A stretch of DNA of 64,000 bases from Isoetes taiwanensis (Eukaryota > Streptophyta > Lycopodiopsida > Isoetales > Isoetaceae), in assembly GCA_021234155.1 (NCBI GenBank), contig JAJEKV010000224.1:620001-684000 (forward strand). The letters are read 5' to 3'. Made by a program: the position numbers and the translations under genes. Positions 19,713-30,560 of the stretch are shown here, piece by piece. The first letter of the stretch is position 1; every line of letters begins with the position of its first letter. The notes below the pieces were generated by a model. The model ran no database searches and was not told where the DNA came from. It saw only the letters and a program-made list of their open reading frames with translations.

Positions 19713-19733
19713 AGGTTTTCTGTTGTAGTGCCA

Positions 19734-20676
19734 CTTCTCATACACTATGAATTCAATTTCCAACCTCACAAAGGTTGGAAATTTTTCCAAAAATGAAAGC
19801 AAGCACATTCTGGTTGATTGGAATGAAAAGTGCCAGGAATCTTTTGACAAAATCATTAATGCCATATGATATTCCATCTTGCTAAAACCCCCAGATTTAG
19901 AAAAGCCCTTCAAAGCTTATATCAATGTCACTAAAAAGGCAATTGGTGTTGCTTTACTACAAGAGGATCATATAATTGCTTCTGCAAGCAAAATGTGGTC
20001 AGATACTGAGCTAAGATATCCTAGACTGGAAAAGAGTGCAACAGCTCTCATGTTCCTGATAGAGAGGCAGGGATATTTGCTACAAAACAGCCAAGTTCAG
20101 GTCTTTATGAGGCAAAATCCTTTGTCACTCCTTTTTGCTAAAAAGCAACCCAAAGCAAAGTTGTGCAGGTGGGCCCGTAAAGTCCAAACCTATAATATTA
20201 CTGTAAAAGTTGTCAATTTGGTGGAAAATCCCAGTGCATATCTGCCTTATGTTCTATTTGAACACGAGGATCAAGATGGTTTGTGTAATGATGATCTTGT
20301 TACTAACTTGATTGCTTTTCATGCAAGAGACTTAGACTGGCAGTGTGAGATCAGAAATTACCTTGAAAACAATGAAGTGCCAAAGAATTTGAGCAGTAGT
20401 CAAGAAAGGAGATTTAAAGATAAATGCAAAAAATTCAGGCTCATTGAGAATGTATTGTGTAAAGTTGACAAGGAAGGAGTATTGCTGAGATGTGTAGATG
20501 ATGAAGAGGCTAGAATGATCATTGAAGCGTGCCATGAAGGAATATGTGGAGGACATTTTGCTGCTGACACAACTGCAAAGAAAATCTTGAGGTCAGGATA
20601 TTTTTGGCCTACCCTTTTCAAGGATTGTTATAATGCTATAAAATGCTGCCATAAATGCCAAATCTTCGATAGATGA
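19734..20676 (+). pseudogene. Gypsy G1 native RNase H and integrase zinc finger
   Basis: The start (19,734) completes the RT/RNase H junction interrupted by the CACTA. LEKPFKAYINVTKKAIGVAL is the first RNase H strand, where the usual catalytic D is N. TELRYPRLEKSATALMFLIE holds the region of the catalytic E. LSLLFAKKQPKAKLCRWARK and VENPSAYLPYVLF complete it. The integrase H2C2 zinc finger is ACHEGICGGHFAADTTAKKI ... CCHKCQIF. 19,879-20,676 is an open ORF of 265 aa. The lost Asp suggests the native RNase H was already inactive, with the upstream RNase H taking over. Confidence 0.92.
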
Positions 20677-21200
20677 ACCTTACACCCAGCTCCCCTCACT
20701 GGTGTAACCTCCCCAATAGATCCACCTTCTTCAGCTCAACACCAATTTATACTTGTAGCCATAGATTACTCACTAAGTGGGCTGAAGCAATTCCCTTGAG
20801 AGAAGCAAATGCCTATGCTACTGCAAGGTTTCTTCATGAAAATATTTGTGCCAGGTTTGGAATTCCTTTTAAGACTATGTCTGATAGAGGAAGTCAGTTT
20901 GTCAATCAAACAACTACACTATTGCTAGCCACCCTGAAGGTCAAACACACTAAGAGCTCGTCCTATTACCCTCAAGGCAATGGTCAAGCAGAGTCAACCA
21001 ACAAAATTCTCAAGTCAATCCTGAAAAAGACTATTAGCATCTCAAAGAAAGATTGGCACCTAAAACTCCATGATGCACTTTGGGCCTATAGAACCACAAT
21101 TAAAGCTTCCACAAAGCACACACTTTTTAGTTTAGTTTATGGCATAGAGTCAGTAGTGCCTGTTGAATTGGAACTTCCTTCACTCAGATTGGCATACTAG
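20673..21200 (+). pseudogene. Gypsy G1 integrase core
   Basis: TKWAEAIPLREANAYATARF, then FKTMSDRGSQFVNQ (second catalytic D), PQGNGQAESTNKILKS (catalytic E) and LHDALWAYRTTIKAST are the rve core of Ty3/gypsy integrases. The first D (normally in DY-S-KW) is lost by a frameshift at about 20,765. The frame ends with VVPVELELPSLRLAY, typical of the core C-terminus. Confidence 0.93.
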
Positions 21201-21347
21201 TTAAATCTGGAAATGGATGAGGCTCTAAAGGAAATGTATGAGATTAATGCAGCTTGAAGAACACAGGTATGAGGCAGAGAATGCTGTTATGATTAAAAAG
21301 GCCAAAGACATTGCAGCTTTCAAAGCTGCTCACAAACTCCAGGTACT

Positions 21348-21572
21348 TTGAAGACAGGTGAGTTAGTCTTGAAATGGAATAAAGCAAGGGAAGACATAGC
21401 ATCCAAATTTGAAAATCTCTGGGAAGGGCCTTTTGAAGTCATTGGCACAGCAGGAAAAGATTCTTATTGGTTGAGAGATGTATCTGATGGTAGAGAATTA
21501 TTAAATCCTATTAACATTCTGCATTTGAAAAGGTATTGGCAACAACATGTTGCCCTGAGCTTATTCAGTTGA
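21348..21572 (+). pseudogene. Gypsy G1 integrase C-terminal domain
   Basis: TGELVLKWNKAREDIASKFE followed by LWEGPFEVIGTAGKDSYWL and LNPINILHLKRYW is the SH3-like integrase tail (GPY/F module with WEGPF) of gypsy elements. The sequence from 21,200 to 21,347 links it in other frames. No chromodomain is seen. Confidence 0.88.
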
Positions 21573-22488
21573 GAAGCACTTAGAATTTGTAGGTAGGTCT
21601 AGTTTGATTTGGTTGAATATTATATCAAAAAAGTAAAAAGGAGAAATTAGAAGAAAAGAAGAAAAAAGAGAAATAAAGAAAAAGACAAAAATAATGTAGT
21701 AGTTTCAGGTGTTAAGCTTTAGTTTTCAGATTTTAAGCCCTGGAACTGATCAATCTTCTTAGTTCATCCCAGTGTTGCAAAAGCAAAAGTCTGTGCAGGT
21801 TCTGATCGAGTTGAGATCCAAATCAAGTGCTAACATTGTCAAGACTATGGATTCCATGCAGGAGCATCTGGATTTTACAGTCATCCATCTCATCTTTCAT
21901 TCATTACACTACACACCATCACCCATAGTTGCTGCCACTCCCTTCACAACAACAACTCATTTGAGCTAACAGATCTTATTTCCACATGCAGGTGCATCCT
22001 AATACATGCATTCCACACTCATCTGCTCAAAAGTTGTCCTTGCTCCACATAAAACACTCCATATTTCCATCCAGCAGTCCACTCCATTTCTCATGCAAGT
22101 TCATTTGAAAACCACCTCCATGTTCACATTCATGCCTCACTGAACACTATCACTACCACTTTCCTTCAAATCCATTGCAGGTTCATTGAATTGCCAAACA
22201 CCTCATATTGGCAATTAGCTGGAGTCCTATTATGATTATCAATCATCAAGAAAAAGAGACCAGCCTATTCTTTTAGTTTGGCATAATGCTGCCATGCTAT
22301 GGCAGCATGGAAGAGCAAGGCATATTTCTGACACTTATTCTCACACTTTGATCTGAATTTAGAGGCACAAGAAGAATTCATACTTGCAAACTTCGAAGAC
22401 TTGAAGAGCAAGGTGAGGACATTTGACTAAGGTCACACAAGCAAGGCAAAAAGGAGAATCAAGCAAAGTTTGAAGGATTGAAGACCCC
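21573..22488 (+). other. 3' non-coding region of gypsy G1
   Basis: No ORF of weight. It contains an A/G-rich run at 21,630-21,690, and the end has AAAAAGGAGAATCAAGC (22,447), a possible polypurine tract. Long spacers between integrase and the 3' LTR are common in Tat-type elements. Confidence 0.5.
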
Positions 22489-23997
22489 TTGAAGATTTCT
22501 TGATATGTGATGGTATCATTTGAGTTATTGGCATGATTGCACCCTTTGATCCCCTTCCTACATCCTCCTTATCTTTAACCATGATTAAATGCTCATGAGA
22601 TCTCTAGTTCCACACCTAGACCTCATCCCCAAGTCAAATTTAGCTTTGAAGATTTTTTCTAGTCAAAACTACCCCTTCACATGTCATTCACATTCCACAC
22701 ACTCACCATACCATCTCCACATCATTCAAAGCACTAAACTTCACTTGACTTGGTCATACATGTGGTCAAAGGTCAACTTCCTCTCCCTATAAGTCAAAAA
22801 AGGAGAGGGGATGCAAAAATTCCTAAGGGAAACACCCAAAATCAAGATTTGCCTAGAAAATGCAAATATCATGCATTTATGCCAAAATTGACCTATGACA
22901 ACACCACTAAGAGGCAGCCCATTTTTTGCATGTCATATCATGCACGTGTCACTACATTGAGATTATAATTTTTTGCAAAAATCCTTCAAATTACATGTTT
23001 GAATCCATAAGAGTGACACATCATCATGCCACATCATCATCAACACCTCCACATCATCTTCCACATGTCATACACATCATGTCCACCTCACCCAAAGTTT
23101 TGACTAGAAAAAATATTCTAAGCCAAGTTGTTTGACACGTCACCATCCATGTCTGCCATGTCACCCACATGCCATTTTAAAGCCAAAATTTGAAAGTGCT
23201 CTTTTGCAAAAAAAGATTCTAGCATCTTCTAGAGCATATTAAAAGATTCTCCTTGCAAAAAAGAAAATTGAAAAAATCGTTCATCTTGGCCTTCAAATTG
23301 AGTTTCCTGGGAATCGAGCCTTAGACCATGTTGTAAAAAAACTTTCTTATCTACCCCCCCCCCCCTCCCCTCCCCCTCCCCTCCCCTCGGCCTATTTTCT
23401 CTAGCCAATCTCCCCATGCCACGTGGAACATCCGGGCATGTGGGGCGGTGGAGGTACCGAGGCCCACGTGGATATTACACGTTAATATTAAATAATAAGG
23501 GTTTCATTATTTCTTATATACCTTGGTCGCCCAGACTAAATCAGGCCTGTGGGATATTTGTTCTGTATTGCCAAGAACCCTCAATCCGAAAATAGCCAAG
23601 ATCCGTCCAATTTGCCTGAAACAAACATGCAATCATGACTCTGAGATCCCGGAATACCTTGGGCAATGTCAAGAAAGCATCACAATAGCAAAAAGACAGA
23701 CAATCGAACTGAATTAGCCAAGAACGCAACAGAACAGGGGAATTTTAAAAGGTGCTTTTGTGCTCAGTGAAAATGGGAGGGCTTTGAGGTGAAAACGTGA
23801 TTGATTACCTTGAAGAAGGACCGGCTCACATATTTGGAGCTTGATTCTGCCTTCCACATTTGATTCTTAGCTTGAATTATTGACAAATTCATGCAAATTC
23901 CTTGACTGTATATGTATTAGATCCTGTGCCCAAAACTCAGAGCTTGGGATTACTATTGTTTGCCCATGTGTACCTGATTCAAATGAAAATCCGAGCC
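22489..23997 (+). repeat. 1.5-kb direct repeat, copy A (probable gypsy LTR)
   Basis: Begins TTGAAGATTTCTTGATATG and ends AAATGAAAATCCGAGCC. It is a diverged direct copy of 23,998-25,496, immediately adjacent. Inside are many CCACATCATC-type words (22,990-23,080), a long C/T run (23,351-23,389) and a TTATTTCTTATATACC TATA-like box near 23,510. Its position after gypsy integrase, its size and the TATA box suggest an LTR. I cannot show canonical TG...CA ends or a PBS. Confidence 0.75.
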
Positions 23998-25496
23998 TTG
24001 AAGATTTCTTGGCATGTGATGGTATCATTTGAGTTCTTGGCATGATTGCACCCTTTGATTCCCTTCCCACATCCTCCTTATCTTTAACCATGATTAAATG
24101 CTCATGAGATCTCTAGTTCCACACCTAGACCTCATCCCCAAGTCAAATTTAGCTTTGAAGATTTTTTCTAGTCAAAACTACCCCTTCACATGTCATTCAC
24201 ATTCCACACACTCACCATACCATCTCCACACCATTCAAAGCACTAAACTTCACTTGACTTGGTCGTACATGTGGTCAAAGATCAACTTCCTCTCCCTATA
24301 AGTCAAAAAAGGAGAGGGGATGCAAAAATTCCTAAGGGAAACACCCGAAATCAAGATTTGCCTAGAAAATGCAAAATATCATGCATTTATGCCAAAATTG
24401 ACCTATGATAAGCATACATGTCACCCACATTTTGCCATGTCATATCATGCATGTGTCACTACATTGAGATTATAAGTTTTTGCAAAAAATCCTTCAAATT
24501 ACATGTTTGAATCCATAAGAGTGACACATCATCATGCCACATCATCATCAACACCTCCACATCATCTTCCACATGTCATACACATCATGTCCACCTCACC
24601 CAAAGTTTTGACTAGAAAAAATATTCTAAGCCAAGTTGTTTGACACGTCACCATCCATGTTTGCCATGTCAACCTTGCTTTGACTAGTCATCATGCCTAC
24701 ATGCCACATCACCTTCCTCACATGCCATTTGAAAGCGCTCTTTTGCAAAAAAGATTCCAGCATCTTCTAGAGCATATTAAAAGATTCTCCTTGCAAAAAA
24801 GAAAATTGAAAAAATCGTTCATCTTGGCCTTCAAATTGAGTTTCTTGGGAATCGAACCTTAGACCATGTTGTAAATTTTTTTTTCCTATCTACCCCCCAA
24901 AAGCCTATTTTTTCTAGTCAATCTCCCCATGCCACGTGGAACATCCGGGCGTGTGGGGCGGTGGAGGTACCAAGGCCCACGTGGATAATACACGGTAATA
25001 TTAATAATATAAGGGTTTTATTATTTCTTATATACCTTGGTCGCCCAGACTAAATCAGGCCTGTGGGATATTTGAACCCTAAATCCGGAAACAGCCAAGA
25101 TCCGTCCAATTCGCCTGAAACAAACATGCAGTCATGACTCTGAGATCCCGGAATACCTTGCACAATGTCAAGAAAGCATCACAATAGCAAAAAGACAGAC
25201 AATCGAACTGAATTAGCCAAGAACGCAACAGAACGGGGGAATTTTAAAAGGTGCTTTTGTGCTCAGTGAAAATGGGAGGGCTTTGAGGTGAAAACGTGAT
25301 TGATTACCTTGAAGAAGGACCAGCTCACATATGTGGAGCTTGATTCTGCCTTCCACATTTGATTCTTAGCTTGAATTATTGACAAATTCATGCAAATTCC
25401 TTGACTGTATACCTATTAGATCCTGTGCCCAAAACTCAGAGCTTGGGATTACTATTGTTTGCCCATGTGTACCTGATTCAAATGAAAATCCGAGCC
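23998..25496 (+). repeat. 1.5-kb direct repeat, copy B (probable gypsy LTR)
   Basis: Same unit as 22,489-23,997 with scattered substitutions. Copy B lacks most of the C/T run and about 27 bp near 25,072, and has an extra 60-bp stretch near 24,670-24,730. The same short ORF (MLMRSLVPHLDLIPKS...) occurs in each copy at 22,589 and 24,098; it is a repeat shadow, not a gene. Copy B is followed by unrelated sequence. Confidence 0.75.
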
Positions 25497-26188
25497 TTGT
25501 TATCAAATTATGAATGCTCTATATCGATTTGGTGACAGAATAACTGTGCTTGCATTATTACCCTGTTGTATTTGACTCCGAAGATTAGAGTAGTTCTAGT
25601 TTTCCATTTGGGCATTTTGAATGCAAGTGTTTCGTAGTCATAATCTTTGTCTGAGCTATCACCACCAGTCTGAGCTTATACTTGGAGTCTTTGAAGCATA
25701 AATCTACTCTCGGCCCAATAATAGTGAACAAAAGTTCTTAGAGTCATTAGATGGTTATTAGAAGGGTTCTGGTGAGGCCGGCATGGCCTGGAGGTTCGAA
25801 TCCTCCAGCCCTGGTGTCAGCAGTTGTCTCTGTCTGTTCTAGAGGTAGAACTAGTTGCCATGACTGTCGAGGAAGAGGATTGACCTGAGAAGACGATTGA
25901 TTCCGGCCTGAGATCATTCAGGCAGTTCGAAATCTTGGAGTCAGAACAGAATTAGTTAGGGCATAGAGGATCCGTTCTGGACTGATGCTTTGATTCTTGG
26001 GCAGCAAGAACAGATGGCTCATTCGGGCTGTCTGTGATCCAGGCAATGGTTTTGTAAAAGTTGTGTGTTTAATATGGCAATGCTGCGAGATCTTAGGTTT
26101 TGGATTTTGTTTTATTTGGCAAAAAAGTCATGAGGCGTTGATGGGGTACAATTTATGAAATATGCTCTCCATCCACGTCCCCCGACAA
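25497..26188. other. Intergenic stretch with a tRNA-like promoter
   Basis: Contains the tRNA-like element at 25,737-25,810; otherwise no coding signal. Confidence 0.4.
25737..25810 (+). ncRNA. tRNA-like head (possible SINE)
   Basis: A perfect pol III B box, GGTTCGAATCC, is at 25,793-25,803 within a 7-bp T-arm-like stem (CTGGAGG/CCTCCAG). About 49 bp upstream is an A-box-like TCATTAGATGGTTA. The acceptor ends do not pair, so it is not a working tRNA. It may be the head of a tRNA-derived SINE. Confidence 0.4.
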
Positions 26189-26607
26189 CAATCCTCCATA
26201 AAAACTCCCATAAAGAACTCTATAGATATTTTTACCTAATCAAACACTTGTTTAACCTCTTAACCCAATTTCATGCATCCCCATGAACTCAAATTCATTG
26301 TTTGCAAAAAATTCCTTACCCTTTAGATTCAACAATTGGAGATGCACGGGCAATGGACTACAATGGCTACAGAATAAAGGATGATCTGCTGCAAAAAAAT
26401 TTCCAAAGTACTTTCTAACCACGATTTTACACCAGTCAAATCCTGGTGAGGGCTTGTTCTTCTTTTTCGTATCATAAGTATTCCATCCCCTGCCTTCTTG
26501 TTTAAAGCTTTGGAAAAAAAAATTTCTATTTATTTTGACGGGCAAAATAGCCAAAATGGGTGTGACGGCCGTCAAATTTACACATTGCCCCAGCAATCCT
26601 CCATAAA
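26189..26607. mobile_element. Possible insertion flanked by a 14-bp direct repeat
   Basis: CAATCCTCCATAAA occurs at 26,189-26,202 and 26,594-26,607. The 391 bp between them share about 310 bp with a second direct copy at 30,243-30,560. A dispersed repeat bounded by a 14-bp duplication fits a retroposed element, but no clear poly(A) lies at either border and class is unknown. Confidence 0.5.
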
Positions 26608-28526
26608 CAAGGTGCTGCGCACAAAGGGTTGCCCTCCAGTTTTTTGAGGGTAATGTGGCTTAAATGAAACCGTGTGGAATCAAAATATCTACTTTAAACC
26701 CCCCACTATATCTAACAACTAAATATTTAATTAAACTAGACATCTACCATATTCTAATGAGTTTGTGGATCCCCTACATTGATCGACAAGCCCGTTCACA
26801 AGTGCCCCTCGATGAAATTGTGTATGTAATGTTGTAGAAATGCGTGAACGTGTTTGATGTCTTCCAGACACAATGTTAGCACTTCCCAGTACTCATTTGT
26901 CACCTGCTTGACAATTTAGATTGAGCTATGTCATAAGCACTTAGCAGACGTCTATATAGATGTATCATCTTCTTCTACAACAGACATTCATATATATCAC
27001 ATGGCACTTGCATTGCAACTGGCGCTAGCATTATGCTTACCGGACACAAGGAAGCTATCTGAATCTACCTTATGGCTCTAAACCATTGTATGTAAGGGAA
27101 TTCAAAATCTTTGTGCGCTAACCCTAGTATGTCCATTATAGATTCAGGATATATGCACACTGGAAAATCTTTTATGCTACCAACTTCTACCCTGCTAGCA
27201 TCAGACACTAAAATTGTTGCTTCCAATTGGTGGTAGAGGATGAGGAGTTTGTGCACAAATAACATTAAAGAACACTGGAGCTTTTCATCGGTAACCTCAA
27301 TAAGACTTATCATGAACTTATGAGGCATATGAAGCTAACCATTTGCCCAAAGACTGTTATTTGAACAGACTATCATTGTAACTGCTATTATCTCCTTAAG
27401 CAGTAAATTAGTGTTCCAGTTTTCTTTGCTTCTCTCTTTTTGCTCTTGGATTTTAAGATTCTATACACTTTATGATTGGAAATTTTTATTTGACGAGCAA
27501 CTGTACATCCATTGCTAGGGGGAAAGATTTTGAACCTCCTACTCCTCGAATGTTCATTGCATCTCGTTGCTTTAAATGTCAAGCTTCAATATATCTTCGA
27601 CATCGTTACGTATCTTTTTAAACTGGCTGGATAAATTTAAATTCACACTAGTGTAAGTATAAACTACATAATCTATAAAAATGAGAAGGGAAGAAATTGA
27701 CTTACTCAATTCGTGGAGGTGGTTCTAGAGCTTTCTTGAAAGGATTCTCCCCTCATTTAAATGCATCTCGAATTTTTGTAATTGATTCGTTGTGTGCTCC
27801 AAAGTATTGGGTGAGTGGTTTTGGTTCTCTTTGATGCTGTTATGTACATGTTTATAACATAAGTATCATATTCTATTCTATTCTATTCTATCAAGAAATT
27901 AAGCAGTGTAGCCACTGACAACATCTGAAATAATAGGTCATACCTGAAGCTTAGGTTCTTTCATTATCGGTTGTTATACAAATCTATTGTTTTGGCTTTT
28001 GTCTTGGTTGCATTTCCACACCATGACTCATGCTAAAGCCATTCCTGAGGTAATGAAAAGATTGGAACAATATGCTGTGTGTAATTTGGCAGGTCCTGGT
28101 GCACATAAACCCGTCAACCGGAGGAGTTTTTTCTCTTCCCCTAGTGAGTTTATACATCTTATACAAACCTGATCAATATTTGAAGGACTGTTTGGATCCT
28201 TGCTCAAGTTCTCATAAAATACACGCAAGTTGTCTCCAGCTGCTATTTGCCAAAATTTGACAAGATCCACTTCATAATGCGCACTGAGAACAATGTTCAC
28301 AATCAGCTCTCGGTGATGTACATGCTACTTTAATAGAGCATGTGCATTACAAGAATGAAGGTACAAATATAATATAGTATGGTCTTCCTTGTAAATGGTC
28401 ATGCCAGAAGCCCTACAGGTTATAAACAAAAATGGATACATAAACAGAACCCTTTCCTAAGTTATGAACATTAAAGATGAAAATTTCTACTTGATTTCAG
28501 ACTATAGAAAGGGGTTGTATGCATAT
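26608..28526. other. Low-coding stretch
   Basis: Only short ORFs. A minus-strand frame at 27,065-27,328 (VSDASRVEVGSIKDFPVCIY) and one at 28,028-28,300 look somewhat protein-like but match nothing I recognise. A pentanucleotide run (ATTCT)n is at 27,870-27,895. Confidence 0.35.
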
Positions 28527-28922
28527 CATACATATGTTTGATATAGCATGAGATATGCATATGTATGTGAGCATCTGCCAAATAGGGATTGTGAGTCAAA
28601 GTGTTGAAGAGTGTATGCTGGAGTCCATAGGAAATGATGGCATGCGTCGTTGGTTCTCTTTCTTTCCCAATAAAAAGATGTATGCACCAACTACTCATAT
28701 GATGTGCAGATAACAGACGCTTCATATCATACGTATGCTTGATAAAGCATGAGATGTGCTTATGTATATGAGCATCTGCCAAACAGGGATTGTGAGTCAG
28801 ATAGTTGAAGAGTGTATTCTGGAGTCCACAGCAAATGATGCCATGCGTCATTGGTTCTCTTTTTTTCCAATAAAAAGATGTATGCAACTCATATGATGTG
28901 CAGATAATAGAAGCTTCGTATA
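28527..28922. repeat. Two-copy tandem repeat, 211-bp period
   Basis: Units start CATACATATG at 28,527 and CATACGTATG at 28,738 and stay alignable to about 28,922, with modest divergence. The minus-strand ORF at 28,471-28,887 runs through both units and encodes the same phrase twice, so it is repeat-derived. Confidence 0.88.
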
Positions 28923-29231
28923 CCTATAGATCAAGAAATGTACAATTCCCATGTGTTTATCAGATGAGATCCTTGACAGACGTATCTTCTTCAGAGATGA
29001 GGGAAAATCACGTCAAGAAACAAAATTTTATATGCCCAGATTATACGTTGCTTTTCTGTCTGTTTGTGCAGCCAAGATGGCAACTTAATAGATTGAAAGA
29101 TCTATACTCTGGATATGATGCTTGGCTGCCTTCTCCTTCTAGTTGACATCTCTTTATGATGACTTTTACTTTGATTATACTATAAAATTTAAGCCCACGA
29201 TGTAAAACTTATCAAGGTTTTTACTACAACA

Positions 29232-29447
29232 TCAATACTGGAGATCATAATATACCTTGACAGATGGGTCAAAAGCAGCAGCACGGAGTTTGCTCAGGTT
29301 CTGAAGTTCCAGATTCTGATCCATCCAATCACAGGCAGGCAAGTCTTTCAGTTTAAAGCTGTAATACACGATGTCCAACCCATGACTCTGATGGATTGAA
29401 CATACCCCCTGATAATAACTGCTGGAAACTTGTACAAGCATGTTCAA
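29232..29447 (-). pseudogene. Unrecognised exon-like coding stretch
   Basis: The frame gives SHGLDIVYYSFKLKDLPACD, then WMDQNLELQNLSKLRAAAFD and PSVKVYYDLQ. The composition is protein-like and ends near a possible splice site, but I do not recognise the family. It lies 45 bp from the ACR-like pseudogene on the same strand but does not look like an ACT domain. Confidence 0.35.
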
Positions 29448-29491
29448 AAGCAGAACTGAAAAACATGCATCTTAGCCTGCAAATGATGGTG

Positions 29492-30040
29492 TCAACAAAA
29501 GATTTTACACTTGAGGGTGACAACTGTATATTGTCTTTTTGGACATTGTTCAACAAGAATTGATGGTCTTTCTACATCTGTTGAGCCTAAAATGGAAGGC
29601 TTGTAATCTCCATCAGCAAGCATCACTTGATGAAGTCTTCGTTCTGTATAAATCGAGCCACTGGAAAGAGAAGCTCTGCTATCACCGACTACATTCAAGA
29701 CCAATGTCAACTGTTCCATCATCCTCTGAAGCTTTTTTACATCTTTAACAGGGCCACCATTGTTTCCATCTGTGATATAAACAAGATAATCCATTCTTCT
29801 GTTATGTGTTCAAACCTCAGCAGATGATACATTGCATTCTAAGTCTTTAAGAACTCGAGTAATCGCATAAGGAAGCCCTGGACGGTCTCCTCCTGTCAAC
29901 TCTAGAACTGTATGTTCGACTGTAGACTGCACATCCACAACTCTGCCAAACATGTTTCTACTTGTATAATGGTTTGTTCTCGTTTGTGAGCTTCTGCCCT
30001 AGCCGATCAGTGACATGAAACACTGCACATCCACGAGAAA
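29492..30040 (-). pseudogene. ACT-domain repeat (ACR-like) protein fragment
   Basis: Read on the minus strand: VFHVTDRLGQKLTNEN, then in another frame VEHTVLELTGGDRPGLPYAI with LKDLECNVSSAEV, a stop replacing the usual W, THNRRMDYLVYITDGNNGGP and SIYTERRLHQVMLADGDYKP, ending RQYTVVTLKCK. These are diagnostic of plant ACT-repeat (ACR) proteins: L-x-GxDRPGLL, NVxxAEVWTHN, YxTD and TERRLHQMM. ACR proteins bind amino acids and act as putative sensors. The in-frame TGA at about 29,811 and the frameshift near 29,945 make it a pseudogene of one and a half domains. Confidence 0.85.
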
Positions 30041-30242
30041 AAGACAGGATTACCTTGCCGATGGCCTTCGTGCATCCTTCCTTCTTCCGGTTAGCCGGTT
30101 TGCACAGCGCGGCCCAGCAATATAGGCGACCGACAGTTTACAGCTTAGAGCAAGTTTGGAGCAGTTTTTGGCATCTTCTAGGCATATGCTGGCATATACC
30201 AGGAATATGCCAAAACCACACAATGGGATTGCCCCTCTAAGG

Positions 30243-30560
30243 GCAACCCAAAAATCCCGTAAAGAACTCTATAGATATTTTTACCTATTCAAACACTTGT
30301 TTAACCTCTTAACCCAATTTCATGCATCCCCATGAACTCAAATTCATTGTTTGCAAAAATCCCTTACCATTTAGATTCAACAGTTGGAGATGCACGGGCA
30401 ATGGACTACAATGGCTCAGAATAAAAGGATGGTCTGCTGCAAAAATCAAAAATTTTTCCAAAGTACTTTCTAACCACGATTTTACACCAGTCAGATCCTG
30501 GTGGGGGCCTTCCGTATTATAAGTATTCCATCCCCTGCCTTCTTGTTTAAAAGCTTTGCT
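30243..30560. repeat. Second copy of the 310-bp dispersed repeat
   Basis: Direct copy of 26,203-26,515, from TAAAGAACTCTATAGATAT to CCTTCTTGTTTAAA, with small indels. The flanks differ from those of the first copy and I see no flanking duplication here. Confidence 0.85.

Larger units (their letters stand above)
16064..19730. mobile_element. CACTA (En/Spm) transposon carrying a host gene, 3,667 bp
   Basis: The ends are CACTACAAGAGAATGCC at 16,064 and, inverted, CACTACAACAGAAAACC ending at 19,730, which fit the CACTACAAGAAAA terminal inverted repeat of plant CACTA elements. Both ends are flanked by CCA (16,061-16,063 and 19,731-19,733), the 3-bp target duplication of this superfamily. The interrupted gypsy RT frame resumes directly after the right CCA, giving independent proof of insertion. 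There is no CACTA transposase (TnpD/TNP2) or TnpA-like ORF, so it is non-autonomous. The interior carries a RETICULATA-RELATED gene in the plus direction. Confidence 0.95.
14269..22488 (+). mobile_element. Ty3/gypsy retrotransposon G1, 5' truncated, split by CACTA
   Basis: Plus-strand order: protease end, an RNase H-like domain, RT, native RNase H, integrase zinc finger, integrase core and integrase C-terminus, then about 900 bp of non-coding DNA and 1.5-kb repeats that look like its LTR. Gag and most of protease are gone; the left border coincides with a tandem repeat. The coding region is broken by a CACTA transposon at 16,064-19,730 and by several frameshifts. RT preceding integrase places it in Ty3/gypsy. 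The extra RNase H points to the Tat lineage, where a second RNase H is known. Confidence 0.9.

Noticed and set aside
22589..24301. Twin ORFs starting MLMRSLVPHLDL as a gene family
   Set aside because: Both lie at the same place in the two 1.5-kb repeats and lack any domain; they are repeat shadows.
28471..28887. 138-codon minus ORF with internal repeats
   Set aside because: It simply reads through the 211-bp tandem duplication; composition is His/Tyr-rich noise.
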